From NCBI GenBank assembly GCA_963573385.1, contig CAUYLG010052173.1, positions 1 through 64,000 of the forward strand: a DNA stretch of 64,000 nucleotides, written 5' to 3'. The notes below the pieces were generated by a model that saw only the letters and a program-made list of their open reading frames with translations, had not been told where the DNA came from and did no database searches. Below, in pieces: positions 47,885 to 62,110 of this stretch. Made by a program: the position numbers and the translations under genes. The DNA comes from Cacajao melanocephalus. Its lineage: Eukaryota; Chordata; Mammalia; Primates; Pitheciidae. Within the stretch, counting starts at the first letter, position 1. Each line of letters opens with the position of its first letter.

Positions 47885-47922
<38 letters not shown>
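47885..47922 (+). repeat. (TG)19 next to exon 10 donor
   Basis: 19 uninterrupted TG units starting 17 bases after the exon 10 end. In RNA it is a UG repeat, the preferred target of TDP-43, close enough to affect donor use. Confidence 0.95.
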
Positions 47923-47924
<2 letters not shown>

Positions 47925-48794
47925 GGAGGACATGGATCCAGAGGGTGGGGCATCTGCTGGGCCCAGGGGCCACATGGCTCTGGCTGGTAGTTGGGGAAAA
48001 GAATGAGGAAGGGAACTGTGGTACGGCCCACAACTGTCTCTGGCTTGAGTCTAGGTCATTATGGGGATTGTGGGAATTTAGGTTGCAGGATCCGTGAGGA
48101 TTTGGTGTGACTTTGGCCTGTGATGATCAGACCTGCCTGGTGTGTTGGGTGGGGAATCTGTCTCCCCTACCTCCATTCTCCACAGACTGAAATTGGGGAG
48201 GGGCTGCCTAAGCCTGTCAGCTCTTCTGGAATAGTCAGGGCCTTTCTGAAATCTTCCAACATTTCACACCAAGTTTCTCCTCAACACATCTATCTGATGG
48301 ATAGAGGTATTTCTCACCCAGGATACCAGGTTTGAGAGAGGTTCCACTGCAGGTCTCTCTGAAAGTAGAATTGTCAGTTGAACACTTCTTTCAAACACAA
48401 CACTGTCTTAGGTGCTGTGAAGGTACTAAGAAATATTCCAATGCCTTAGGTTTGCTGAGTGCTTTACTGTTCAGCCCCCACAGGCGTGGCTTCAGAGCAA
48501 CCTGTGATTCGTGTTTTATAACGTGATTGGATCCTTGTAATGCCAAACTCCACCACCCTGTTGGCCGCTGCCCCCTTACCTGGAGCCCCCACTGTGCTAC
48601 GCCTGCTGCTTTGTCCTGCCGGATCACCCCATTCCCACTTCTCACGAGCTCTTCCACCACAGGCTCACGATGTCCCCTTCTGGAAGCCTCCCCAGGCCAC
48701 CCTCGCTGAGCACGCACCCTGTTCAGGCTGCGTTCTGTGTGTCACGAGTTCGGCACTTACCAGCTGCTGCTGCTTCGTGGGTATTTGTGCATAC

Positions 48795-48960
48795 ACATTG
48801 GAATAACAACAGCCAATCTCCTTTGTGGCTGACACTGTTCTAAGCACTTTACATGGATTCTCATTTAATCCTGACAACAGCACTGTAAGGAAGATGTTAT
48901 CGTTCTCTTCATTTTATGAATGAGGTCCCTGAGGCACAGTGAGGGGGGTGGTGCTGCTGG
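48795..48960 (-). repeat. MIR element, reverse
   Basis: ACACTGTTCTAAGCACTTTAC, TCATTTAATCCTGACAACAG, TCCCTGAGGCACAGTGAGG. Confidence 0.85.
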
Positions 48961-51835
48961 TAGGCAGTGGCAGGGCCTTAATGGATCCCTGCCACCGGCC
49001 CAGCTCCCTGCAGCCCCCACAGTCCAGCTCAGCCTCCTTGAGTTCTGCTCAGAGCCCTTCCCCTCGGCTGCCAGCACAGTGGATATTTATTGACATCATT
49101 ACCTTAGGGACACAGTGGGCAAACCCCAGGATTAAAGAATTAGTTATCCAAAGACATGGAGGTTGAAAATGTGTATTTTCAAAATGGGAAAGAAGGGTAA
49201 ATTTTGTACCAGGAAAGAAAAAAAAATGCACATGAAACTGTTAGATTTCTAAAGGTGGAGAATCTCCATCTTCTGTTCTGCCTACTCCCAGGGGCCTGGG
49301 AGATAAGACACAAGTGCTACCACATGTTTGCATCGTGTCTTTTATTTCTTGGAAGCATTCTCATGTCTCTGTCCCCATCGGCTACCTCATTTCCAGCCCC
49401 TGCCTGGGAAGGCTGCTGCCCATGATTATGTGTTCATTGTCTTAACCTGGGCCTTTGCTTTACTGTTTTCCTTTTTCATTTGATAATAAGCGTGTCCTCT
49501 CCTCCAGGCAGACACATCTCATTCTGCTTTGGGAGAATGTATCAACAAATAGCAATCTCATTTGTCACCAGAGCATAAAATCTGCCTGCTTTCTTTCCCT
49601 TTTGTAACCTTTTCTGATTTCAAAACACCCTCATATCTTTTTTGGAAGGATACAATTTGTGTGTGTTTTTTTTAAGTGTTCGGAATTGCCTGCTAACCTT
49701 AGACAAAGGGAGCACATCAATGGCGTTTTTGAAACAGGCTATTATCTCTTCACTGGAGTCTCCTTCCCCATCCTCCCACCCCTCTCCTCTCGGTGCACCC
49801 CATCCCAGCTCCCCCACCTGCATTGCTCTGGCTGGCCTGCACCCCACAGCTGCCTCCAGACTCTGGTCCCGGGCACCGCATCCCCACTTCCTACTCCCCC
49901 CACCCTTCTCCCATTGTGGGATGGAAGGAGCTGTTATTAGCAGCCTTAGTCTCTGCAGGAGCTAGCAACGTCTCTCTGCTACCAACTGGCTTAATTTTTA
50001 AAAATCTTTTCTGATTTTAGAGATACTCAACTAAGATAGGCTTGTTATAGAAAAACCTAAAAGTGTGGTTAAACAAAAAGTCCTCCCCCACCCTATTACC
50101 CAAAGATAGCATATTGTCGTATTATTTCCCCTACGTAGATGCAGCTCTGCATGTGGGTTTTTCCGGTCCCACTTGTATTAAGCCTTTTCCAGTTTCCCCT
50201 CAGATCCTGGTGGGCAGTAGTGACCTCACCTTTCTTGTTTCACTAGGTTTCTCCATTGGCCCTTAGCTGCTCAGGGCTTCTGTGCAGACAAGTATAGAAA
50301 GATGAGGGTGAACCCAGCCTTGCTAATTCTCCAGATGGCTCTCAAACACCTAGGAGAGAAGTCCCTAGGTCCCACTCTTCAATGCGTGACTCTGGTGGTT
50401 GGGCTGGGGAAGGGTGGCACCAGGTGAGGCAGGGCAGGAAGTCAGCCCCTGGCATCTGAGCGTGTGAGGGCTCTGGAGTAGATGCACTGATTGTGGCGCT
50501 GGTACCTTTTGTGCTCTTAATGGCCACATATCTCACTGGCCCCTTGAAGCTGTCACTGGTGAGTTGGGCTAGCAGATAGGTGGAAGGGTGCATAAGCAGC
50601 AATCCATTTTGGGCAGGGCCATTTTGGCCTGTGTAGCTTTTTACCAACCAGAAGTGAACTGAATTCACAAACACCAAGTTTTCTGGACTCGTAGTCGTTA
50701 GAGTTGCATCTTCTCATCTATGGCACAGACATCTCCCTTAGACAAAAGTCTGATTGTATGGCCCTCCCAGTCCTAGGGAGCCTGGGACCAATTACTGTCT
50801 CTAAACTGCAGAGCTCATGAAATCAGTCTCATGAAAGCAGATCGGAAGGGAACATAAAGTCATCAAATCTGCCCCAGTCATCCTCTTTTCAATGTTTGCA
50901 TTTCCTCACTCCCATTGGACTCATTCTGAGGTTGCCCATTCATGCTTGAATGACTCTTATGATTTAGGTGATAAATGGTGTCTAGGAACATTTGGGTAGT
51001 ACTTTATAAAGTTACAAAGCATCTCACATCTATTCTCTGTCTAGCTGAGGCTGAGAGGCAAGTAAGGAAAGGACCACAAATGCACTGTCTTTTGGCTGTT
51101 TGAAGCTGTTTGATTGCGGTTAGTGAAGGAAACAGGACTCAAGCTCAGGTCTTCTGACTCCCAGTTTGGCCTTCTTTTCCTCTCCCCTGCAGTAGACGGA
51201 ACATTCTTACTTACATTGAACTGAAGTTTTTTTCTCTGGAGCTTCCACTTGTTAGTGTTGGTTCTCCTCTTCAGGGCCCTAGAAAATAAATCTTAATTTC
51301 TTTTCTTAATGCAGTTTGGAATATTTGATGATAGCCACTGTGTTCTCTTATGTCCTGTCTCCAAAAAAACCACTTCCAGTTCCTTCAGCCATTTTCCCCT
51401 CATTCAGAGAATGCTTCTATTCAACGAGCGTTTATTGGGTGTCTGTTGTGTATTGGGTGCAGGAGTTAGTAAAGAGGTGAGAGAGAGCTCTTCAACTTGC
51501 TCACTGCCTGGGGTAGGCAGGGAGTGAAAAGCATCATTCAGTGTTTTGGGTTCAGACTCCCACTCAGTCCCTCTCTTCCCAGTACATCCTTTTACCATGG
51601 TGCCTTGTTCTACAGTCCTCTCCCAAAAAGAAACTTCCAGTTGTCTCCCGGGTGGGAGAGAAGAGTGCCCTAGGATCTGAGGATCTGACCACTCCAGTTT
51701 TCAGCTAAACCTCCTGTTTTCAGCCCTAGGCTGTAGCTGTGCCTCAAGGAGTGAGTCCCTAGGCCCTTCAGAGCCTTGTCTTCTGTGTGGCTGTGGTTCT
51801 TGAGCCCCTGTGCTGCTTTTTCCACCCAGAAAGTT

Positions 51836-51860
51836 TTTTGTTTTTGTTTTTGTTTTTTTT
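51836..51860 (+). repeat. (TTTTTG)n low-complexity tract
   Basis: Three TTTTTG units followed by pure T. Confidence 0.85.
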
Positions 51861-52076
51861 AACTCCTGAACTGTTATTTTAGCGGTTTTAGAGTGTATCT
51901 GCCTCCATGTTTGACTGGATGTTCCTCTGGTTCTTTCCTTCCTGAGCCTGGCCTCCTGCTAAGCCATGGCTTCTCCATCCCATATTTGTGCTCTTGCTGG
52001 ACTTTTAAAAAATGTAGTTTTTGAATCGAATACAGTCGCATAATTCAATTTTTAAAATTATTTTTATTTTTTAAAT

Positions 52077-52278
52077 AAGGTCTCTCTCTATCACCCAGTC
52101 TGGAGTGCAGAGGGTGCCATCACAGCTCACTGCAGCTTTGAACTCCTGGGCTTAAGTGATCCTCCTGCCTCAGCCTCCTGAGTAGCTAGGTCTACAGGCA
52201 CAGGCCACCATACCTGGCTGATTTTTTTATTTCATATTTTTGTAGACATGGAATCTCATTCTTTTGCCCAGGCTGGAA
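52077..52278 (-). repeat. Truncated AluJ, antisense
   Basis: GGTCTCTCTCTATCACCC, GCAGCTTTGAACTCCTGGG, TTTTTGTAGACATGGAATC. It stops at CCCAGGCTGGAAAC, inside the left arm, so it is 5'-truncated. Confidence 0.85.
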
Positions 52279-52289
52279 ACATTTTAAGA

Positions 52290-52800
52290 TGTTTAAAAGG
52301 AATACATTCAAAAGCCTCAATTTCACTTATTTCCTTTTTCTCATTCTCCCATACCCTAGAATTTACAACTTAGACCCGTTTCTTTTATGTTCTTAGAGTG
52401 TTTATGTAGATACTAGCAAATGTGAATGAGTATATTTTATCTCCCCCCTTTTAATGCAAAAGTTAGCAAATTCTAGACTGTTCCATCCATCTCCGGCAGT
52501 CTGTCCACATCACAGTGTAGAGAACATCATTCTTTGCAGTGCTCAGCCCTCCCTAGTGTAGATGGACAGCAGTTCACCTAACCCGTCCTTCCAGTCTTCG
52601 CTATGACAAATAACCTGCAGTGGATGCCTTCGGATGCACATCATTTTGTATGTGTGCAGGTGTACTGTAAAGATAAATTGCTCTGAAGTGGAATTGGTGG
52701 TGTTCTGAGGGGTCAGTTGTTTGAGCCCACGTATAGGAACCTAGATTGCATGATGTTTGTCTGGGACCATTGTCTGGCTGGTGATTCATTCTGAAGTTTG
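52290..52800 (+). repeat. Old L1 3' remnant
   Basis: CTATGACAAATAACCTGCAG, GATAAATTGCTCTGAAGTGG and nearby blocks fit a decayed L1M 3' end. Confidence 0.45.
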
Positions 52801-54049
52801 ATTTTGTCAGCAGTCCCATCTGACATTGGATATGCATGGGCTGAGATTGATTTGCCCTCTCTCTGGCTCCTTCTATTTCTTGGGACCTGGGAGGCCATGG
52901 CAGCTAGTGGGGCCCAGTCAGAAGGGCCAGAGAGGGCTTCTGAAGGCGACATCATACCCAGGCTTCTGCAGAGGGGAGGAGGTGGCAGATTCCACTGTGT
53001 CAGCCACTTCGCTGTCTCTGGATTATCCAGCCCTGGCTGCTTGAACTTTGGATTTTTTCCTCCTGTAAGCTCTCAAAGGTGGAACACAATGGTTGTCTTT
53101 TCACATTTGTCATGCTTGAGGGTTTTTTCAAAGCTGCAATTAAGGTGCTCTGGCAAAGGTACTTGTGACAGTAAAGCAGCAGGGAGATTGTATCACCGCC
53201 AGCCACCCTGTCCTGAACTTTGGAGCAAGAGAGGGCCCCCGTGAGCCTCCCTCCTCTTAGCAGATGGTGACATAGGGCGGTCACACAGTCACGCTGCAGA
53301 AACAGGCTCCAGAGAGGTCAAGCAGCTGCCTAAGGTTTTGCAGCTGATGACTGTTAGAGTTGATTTGGCTTCTGGGAGGACTAAATAAGTTGGTTGTTGG
53401 CCCCTGGGAAGGATTCGTGATGTAGCATACACACTGTCATAGTTAGGATACCCCCAGCCTTGCTTCCCTCACTGCGACCTTCCCCCGAGGCTGTTTGGTG
53501 AACTCCCCTGCACCCCCATGTGGCAGCTTCCCCTTGCCTGGCCTAGATGTGATCTTTCTCAGGTACCTGGCCTCTCTCTCTCCTCCTCATCCCTCCTCTC
53601 TGTGCCCTCTTCCTCCCCTCCACTGCCCAGTGGGCAGTTCTAAACACAACAGTGAGCTTTTCCAAAGGTCACCATTCACTGTTGCTATTTATTCTTTCCA
53701 GTTTGCTGAAAGTTTGAAATAGGTTGAGAAAGCTAACAAGCCCCCAGATTCCCAGGAGGAAGTGAGATGTCTTAGGCTATCTGGAGAGCTGTAGCCAGAA
53801 GCCACTGTTTGTAACAGTATATCAACTAGGTACCTGTCTGGGGCTTCGCGGGGAAGGTGGAGGTGGGCAGGGCCACACCACTCACCCCATGACACTACCA
53901 CGGGGGTAGTTCCTGGTTTGTTAAAGGCCAAGCCCCTGGAGGGGGCCATGCCGAGCCAGTGGGGAGCTTCATGTCCAGGGGGCTGGAATAAGAAGGGCTA
54001 CCCAGGCCCCAGGGCCTGCTCTGAGCTCTGCCTGTTTTTGGTCTTCCAG

Positions 54050-54186
54050 TCCGCAGCCGCCACAGCCCCAGGTCCCTGAGACTCCCTGGGCAGATGAGGG
54101 CGGCTCCGTTTATCACCTGACCGATGAAGACTTTGACCAGTTTGTGAAGGAACACTCCTCTGTCCTCGTCATGTTCCATGCCCCAT
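54050..54186 (+). CDS. PDIA5: PDIA5 exon 11: interdomain linker and start of second catalytic domain
   Basis: 137 bases after TTTTTGGTCTTCCAG; the donor is T|GTGAGT. It completes N258 and encodes residues 259-303 plus the first base of W304. PQPPQPQVPETPWADEG is a proline-rich linker between catalytic domains one and two. SVYHLTDEDFDQFVKEHSS and VLVMFHAP are the first strand, helix and central strand of the second catalytic domain. The next residues in the family are W-CGHC; they are not found anywhere between 54187 and 64000, so exon 12 lies beyond the window. The split in the W codon repeats the exon 7/8 border. Confidence 0.96.
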
Positions 54187-54547
54187 GTGAGTGGAACTTT
54201 GCTCCTCCTCTCCACACCCTCCCCTCTCTCAGAGTAGGATGAGACTGGTGCTTCACGGTGTGAACCCAGGAAGCACTTACTTGTTGGATGCCAGGACCCC
54301 TGCTAAGCCAGGGGATGCAGTGGTCACAGGCGAGGTCTCCACCCTCACAGTGCACACGGCCCACCCCCCATTGCCATGGAAACAACACAGAAGTCCCAAT
54401 CAGGCTGCACTTGTCCCTCAGCTAGAGTTCAGTGAGGCTCCACCACCCGTGCTCTGAGCAGCTTCTTCCCAGTCAGCGTGAATTGGAGAAATTAGGCTGA
54501 AAGCACTCTGTTACCTAGAACAGACCAGGCCTGGAAATAAAATTAGG

Positions 54548-55016
<469 letters not shown>

Positions 55017-55634
55017 TTAGTTAAAAAAAATATATATATATTTTCTAGAGCAGTAGTCACCTCCCATCTTACAAGAGGTCGGGGGCTGAGGCCACAAGAG
55101 GGCTTGTGTTTGCGGAGGAGCTGAGAGGGTGTGGGGAGGCCAGCCTGGAGCTGCAGATCACCTGGCATCTAGAATGCCTCCTGTGTGCTTCACCTGGTTG
55201 CAGTCTCAACCTGAAATGACCACAGTGAATCAAGGAAGTAAAATGCTATAAGTGATATCAAACGTGCTTGCGACAGGTCTAAAAGGCCTGTGGCTCAGTT
55301 TTCTGGGCCAGTGTCCTCCCCACTCCCATGGAGAGTGGAAAATTGACCATGTGTGGTTTCTAAGAGGGACAAGGCTGCCCCTGGGAAGGCAAACAAGGCC
55401 TCATGAAGCCAGGGGATGGCAGCCGCGGGCACAGAGTGTGGTGAATAAGAGATTGTGGAGGAAAAGCTAGAGGTCAGTGCCTCACGGACCGGGGCCGAAA
55501 TTGCGAGGTCACAGTGCGTGAGGGTGGTTAGTCCGTAGAGGCATATTTCATGAGGAGGAAATGTTATTCCTCCTCTCAGTCATAGGGTCCGCATGCCAAC
55601 AGTTGTGTGTCACCCTATGGTGATAACAAATGGT

Positions 55635-55765
55635 CTTCCTGAAGGGTCATCTTTCATTTTACCCACAGTGCCACAAAGTGAGTAGGATTAGCCCCATTTT
55701 ACAGATGAGACTGTCACATAGAGAACTGACACAGACTGCCCACTGCTTCCTGAGTCCTGAGCTGC
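55635..55765 (-). repeat. MIR fragment, reverse
   Basis: AGCCCCATTTTACAGATGAG, CTGACACAGACTGCCC. Confidence 0.65.
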
Positions 55766-57374
55766 CTCAGGCCTCAAGAGCGTCAGGATCCAGGAAGAAT
55801 CGGGTCAGAGCCTGAGCTGGGTCTCCTGGCCACCTCCCCTTTCCCCATAGTATCTGTGGGTTTGGGTTTGGCTAGCCTGGGAATTGTTTATAAATGTACT
55901 CTTACTATGGATTTTCCTAACTCTTTCTTTCTTACACGTGCTAAATTCTTAAGAGAATCCAAAGGAAAGGTTTCCTATAGCTCTTCCTCTGAGTTCCTAG
56001 AAAAGAGACCCAAACAAGCCCCCAAAACTAAGTTTCAAACCGCTGCCCCCCCCCCCGCCCCGTCTTGTGGGCCTCTCCTGATGAAGCACAATGGCAGGGC
56101 CTTAGGAACGTCTGCCTCAGGTCTGCTAAGGCCTTGGTAAGGGCATCCCTGAGGGTAAAGGTACCCGAAGAAATGCCCGCTGTGAGACCAGCCAGGTAGC
56201 ACTGCAGCGTTCTTCCTAGCTATAAAATATGCTCCCTGGCTGGACTCACAGCTGCTGTTGGCAGCAAGGCTTGCAAGAAGTTATGTTGAATCTAGAGCTG
56301 AAATCACCCTGCTTGCCATGACTGCAGATACTGGCTGGCTGTTTTCAGTTCCTCCTTGGGAACCTCCAGCGTCTTTCACCTCCATATGTCTGTCCTCCTA
56401 GTCCTTTACTGCAGTCAGGAGAGCCACCAGTCTCCTGGCCTTTCCTGGCTCTGTGTATGTGGGTTTATTTCTGCTGGACTGGCAGAGTGAGAGGGATCAG
56501 GGTAAAAGCATGTGGTTAGCTTCCTGATGTGCTGCCTGTTAATGTTCCCGTCAGATGGCGATAGCTCTGGATTAATCGTCTTTCTACACAGTCCTTCATC
56601 TAGGAGCATGCTCTTTAGCCTAGGAAGGGATGGAATGGGCATGCTTTCTAGGGAGTTTGGAGCTCAGGACAGGTGAACTGAGAGCAGAGAGGTATTAGCT
56701 GCCTGGCTTTGTACCTCGTGCCAAAGTGCTTCCGAGAACCCCCAGAGATCAAGAAAGCACTTTTGCAGTGTTTGAGGGACCTTGAGTAAAGGACAAATGT
56801 CAAGAGGCCAGAGACCGGCAGTACCATCCCAGGCTTCCTAAGTGCAGAAAGGGTGAAATCTGGAAATCACAGCGTTCCAGGCGTCAGCTCCAGGCCAAAT
56901 ACGGAGTGATTTGGAGGCAGACCATTTTAGACACTTACAGAAACAAATTGGGATCCATCAGCATAGCAGACCACAGCTTCTACTGCAGATCGCTGAATGT
57001 GCTGCTTGGTTTGTTTCTTGGGATAGGATTGCTGAGCTTGATGAATGAGCGTCTCTTTCTTTTATCAAGACATTTGACTAAATGAGTTGCTGTTTTCCTG
57101 ACTGTGAGGGGGAGAATCAGACAGAATGGAGCTACCCTGAGGGGAAGCATCCCCTGGATACTTTGTGACTGTGAATCTGTTCTGAGTCTGTCTAGGGGGT
57201 ATGTTCTTGTTTTAATCAGCAACTTTGTTAACACTATTAAAAAGCTTACTTTCACATTTGGCAGGGTTAGCCTTGGGAAAAGGCTAACCAGCTAAACTAT
57301 CAGACCATGCAATGACATTTTGAAGCATCCCAACAAACCAAAACAGTGGGGCTCAAACTAAAAAGCTGAATTTA

Positions 57375-57773
<399 letters not shown>

Positions 57774-59124
57774 GTTGCTTCTGTGCCCATCGTGAGTACC
57801 CAGTCAATGTTAGCTTCTTTCCCAGTCCTGCTTAGAAAGGCCAGGAAGGGAAAGGGTCTTCAGTTTTCCTCCTGACCTGTGCCACCCCAGGGGGTTGTTC
57901 TCTGGCACCCATGGGTTCCAGAGGCAAGCCACTTGCTTGTCTTTCTGGAACTGTTGGGACGCTTGTGAGGCCACCCTGCTGGGCTCTTGACAGGAAAGAC
58001 ACATGGCACTCGTCCCTGTTGTGTCACCCATCACCATGAGTGATGACTGACCTGGAGATACCACAGGACCTGGTCCTTTACCCTCTTCCCAGCACTCCTG
58101 CCACTCACTTCCCACCTCAGCCTCCCCAGTCTCCCCCTTGTCTTCCTTCCCTCTCTCTCTCTCCCAGCGAGAGTCCCTTAGAAATCCTCCACAGATACTT
58201 CAGCAGCCTCTCCAACTGATGCCTAAGTTGTTGCTAAATAGATGAGCCTGGGAGAGCCATAATGCTAGGTCCTTCATATGCGTGATCTCCGTCCTGCCGC
58301 AGGCCACACTGAGATTTACAGCCAGGTTTGCTCCACAGTCCTGTCCTCCAGGAGCTGGGCCAGGTCTCCTGGGCGGGACAGACTGAGTGTGAGCAGAGGG
58401 TTCTGAGAGAGGCGTGTCTGTGGTGCTGCTGGTGACAAAGCCTGGGCCCAAGGCCAGGAGCAACCTCTTTTGCTAGCACGTGGCTTCCCCTTTGTAGTGA
58501 GGCTTTGTGCCTGACCTCCCTCTGGTCCTCACAGTGGGGCCTCATGTGCAATTCCAGGCCCAGTTTTCCCACCCTGCAGCAGGTGACAGAGATGCTCTCT
58601 GCAAAGGGTATGTCAGTAGGACACTGACTGCTGCCACCTGTGGCACCTGTTGTTTTTCTGCAGTGTTCAGTGTGAGAGAAGTCAGAGTATGGGTGTCCTC
58701 TTGTCACTGTCTGTTTTTTGTCCCTCTATAGTAACTCCAGGCCTGCATTAGCAGGGGAAGGACAAGCTGCGTGGCTCACGTGGGGATATTCAGGGACCAG
58801 GTGGGACATTCCAAGGAGGGGCGTCCCTGAGGAGCAGCTCATCTCTGCTAGGCCTGTGGACACCCATGCGGGAGCTGGGGATCCTGAGCACCCCTGCCCT
58901 TCCTCTCCCCTGTGCTACAGAGCCTCTTGGGGGCCACATGGCTCAGCCCTTGCCCACCCTCTGACACATCGACCTGTTTTCCTTGGCAACAGTTCTGAGA
59001 TGAGATGTTTTCTTTGCCATAACTTGCCTCCAGCAGGTGTCTGGACTGCTTTCCAGGAGCTGGGCTATTTCTGGCAGCAGGTCCCCATCACACTCAAGAT
59101 TATCTGCTCTTTTTTTTTTTTAAG

Positions 59125-59300
59125 CTTTTAACTTTAGTTTTGTCTTATTCTCAAAGCAATATATAACCTTTGTATAAAATCTAGAAGGTATAGTAAAACA
59201 TAAATGATCAAGGAAAGAAACTACCCATAATCCCATTATCTAGAGGTAACCGCTTTCTTTTCTACTTTTTGGCATCATTCTTGCTAGTCTTTTTCATTTA
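59125..59300. repeat. Decayed L1M 3' fragment
   Basis: CTACCCATAATCCCATTATC and GAGGTAACCGCTTTC. Confidence 0.45.
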
Positions 59301-59467
59301 TTTTTCCCCTTGTTTTTAACTTTTATTTGTTAAATGAACATACTATAACACTGACCTTTTAATCACATGTATAGATTTGTGTAACTATGATGCCACAAAC
59401 TGCCTTCATGCTGTCATTTTATTTATTCATTTATTTCTGTTTTTTTTTTTTTCTTTTCTTTCTTTTC

Positions 59468-59724
59468 TTTGAGACAGGGTCTCACTATGTTGCTCAGGCT
59501 GGCCTGAAATTCCTGAGCTCAAGTGATCCTCCCACTTCAGCCTCCTGAGTAGCTGGGACTAGAGGCATGGGCCACCACACCTGGCTAATTTTTTGGATTT
59601 CTTTTTGTGGAGCTGGAGTCTCCCTGTGTTGCTCAGCCTGATCTTGAACTCCTGGGCTCAAATGATTCTCCTGCCTCTGCCTCCCAAGCAGCTGAGATTA
59701 CAGGTGCAAGTCACCGTATATGGC
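59468..59724 (-). repeat. AluJ, antisense
   Basis: GAGACAGGGTCTCACTATG, GCCACCACACCTGGCTAA, CCCAAGCAGCTGAGATTACAG. First arm of a close inverted pair with the AluS at 59826. Confidence 0.88.
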
Positions 59725-59825
59725 CACTTGTATTTTCTAATTGCACAAATAATTTAAGAATAATATTAACAGCATTCTTGTTATCAGCAGTGCAAGGTTC
59801 AAGGGTTACATAAGAATATAGTGCA

Positions 59826-60190
<365 letters not shown>

Positions 60191-60264
60191 TCACCACTCA
60201 TAGTGGAGGATGGAGCCTTCCTTCTTCTGCAGCGCTTCTAGCTGAACAACAGGGGGTTGGTTTG

Positions 60265-60745
60265 CCGTCGTTGTTGTTGTTTAAACATAAACAGGATCAC
60301 TTCCTATCCATTTTTCTGTGATTTGGTTTTTTTTGACTTGCCAATAGTTCTTGAAGATATTTTCATGTAAATGTAGATATTGGCAAATAATCTATCTCAG
60401 TCTTTTTAACCATTGAATAGTATTATATAATTTGGATATGCCATAAATTTTAAACCGTTCTCCTATTGATGGATATTATATTTATCTCCAGTTTTTCACT
60501 ATTCAGACAATACAATGAGTATTTATAAACATACATAATTGGGAACATGTGTAAATATTTTTTATTAATTCCTAAAAGTGAATTTCCTTGGCCCTGGGGT
60601 ACGTAAGCTTGAGCTTTGGTAGATGCAACAAATTGCCCTGCAGAAAGGTTTTCCCAAATCCAGCAGTGTGTGACAGAGCCCCTGTCCTTGCAGCCATGGA
60701 TACTATCTGCCTTTTATATTTCTGCTAAGCTGGGCAAAAGAGCAA
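60265..60745 (+). repeat. Old L1M 3' fragment
   Basis: CTATTGATGGATATTATATT, GTGAATTTCCTTGGCCCTGG, ACAAATTGCCCTGCAGAAAGG in L1M 3' order. Confidence 0.6.
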
Positions 60746-61019
60746 CTTGTCTGTAGGTCTCTGACCTCTAGGGAAGCTGGACATCTTTTCATGTGATAAT
60801 CGGCTTTTCCTGTTTCTTCCATGGACCACTTATTCATACACTTTGCCCATTTTTCTACTAGGTGGTTTGTCTTTTTATTCTTGACCTAGACATCTATAAT
60901 TATAGATACTAATCTTGATCTGTTTTCTGTGTTTTCCGTGTTCTGTTAATCTATTTCTTGCTTTGTTAATGGTGCCTTTCATTGCACAAAGCTTTATATC
61001 CTTTGTAGCTGAGTAATAG

Positions 61020-61270
61020 CTATTATATTTGTTGATCACTGATCACCCTTACTATGGATCAGGCTTTGTTCTAGGCACTTTCCATATCTTAACTCATTTA
61101 GTCTTCACAAAAAATTCTGTGAATTTGATGTCACGATTAAATATTCTCATTTTATAAGTAAGGAAGGGGAAACACCAAGAGGTCAAGAAACTTGGCAAAG
61201 ATCACATAGCCAAAAAGTGCAGCCAGGATGAAAGCCCAGGCTGCCCCAGAGGCCACAGCCGAACCACCGA
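61020..61270 (-). repeat. MIR element, reverse
   Basis: CAGGCTTTGTTCTAGGCACTT, AACTCATTTAGTCTTCACA, AAGATCACATAGCC; nearly complete. Confidence 0.85.
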
Positions 61271-61483
61271 TCCGTTCTGCAAGTCTACCTTCTCCCGTCC
61301 TGACCTCTGGGATTGTGAGTTGTTTAGGAAATCCGCCTTTAGGGTATAAAAATAGTGTCCTATATTTTCTTATAATGGTTTTGTTTTTTCATGTATTTCT
61401 TTAATTCATCTGTATATTTTTCATTTGTTTGTTGTGCCAGGTGGGAGGAAGGGATTTTCTTTTCTTTTTTTGTTGTTTTATTT

Positions 61484-61771
<288 letters not shown>

Positions 61772-61779
61772 TAATTTTA

Positions 61780-62110
61780 TTTATTTAAGTCTTTTCTGCA
61801 CATGTTTTTCCTTTAAATTTTCCCCTTAACATTATCTTTTAGGAATTTTCATATGTTATTAAAAATGCTTTTTTTTGTACATGCTTTTTGTGGCCACATA
61901 ATATTCCATTGTATAATATAATGGCACTGTAAATTAGTTAACTAGCATCATAATGTTGAACATGTGAGTTGTGTACCGTATTTCCCATCATAAATCACGC
62001 TGCAAAAAACATTTTAATGCATAAATATTTGTCTTCATGTCAGATTGTTTCCTTAGGATAGAAGCCTTGAAGTAAAATTTTAAAAGGTTGTTTATCCACA
62101 TTTTGCACTA
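61780..62110 (+). repeat. Old L1M 3' fragment
   Basis: CATAATATTCCATTGTATAA, CACGCTGCAAAAAACATTT, TTGTTTCCTTAGGATAG. Confidence 0.6.

Larger units (their letters stand above)
47869..54049 (+). other. PDIA5: PDIA5 intron 10 (6181 bases)
   Basis: Starts GTAAGT with a stop codon in frame inside the donor, followed by (TG)19. Contains a MIR at 48.8 kb, decayed L1 pieces at 50.0 and 52.3-52.8 kb, a T/G-rich simple repeat at 51.84 kb and a truncated antisense AluJ at 52.08 kb. Stretches 48.0-48.75, 49.0-50.0 and 52.85-54.05 kb look unique. Confidence 0.9.
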
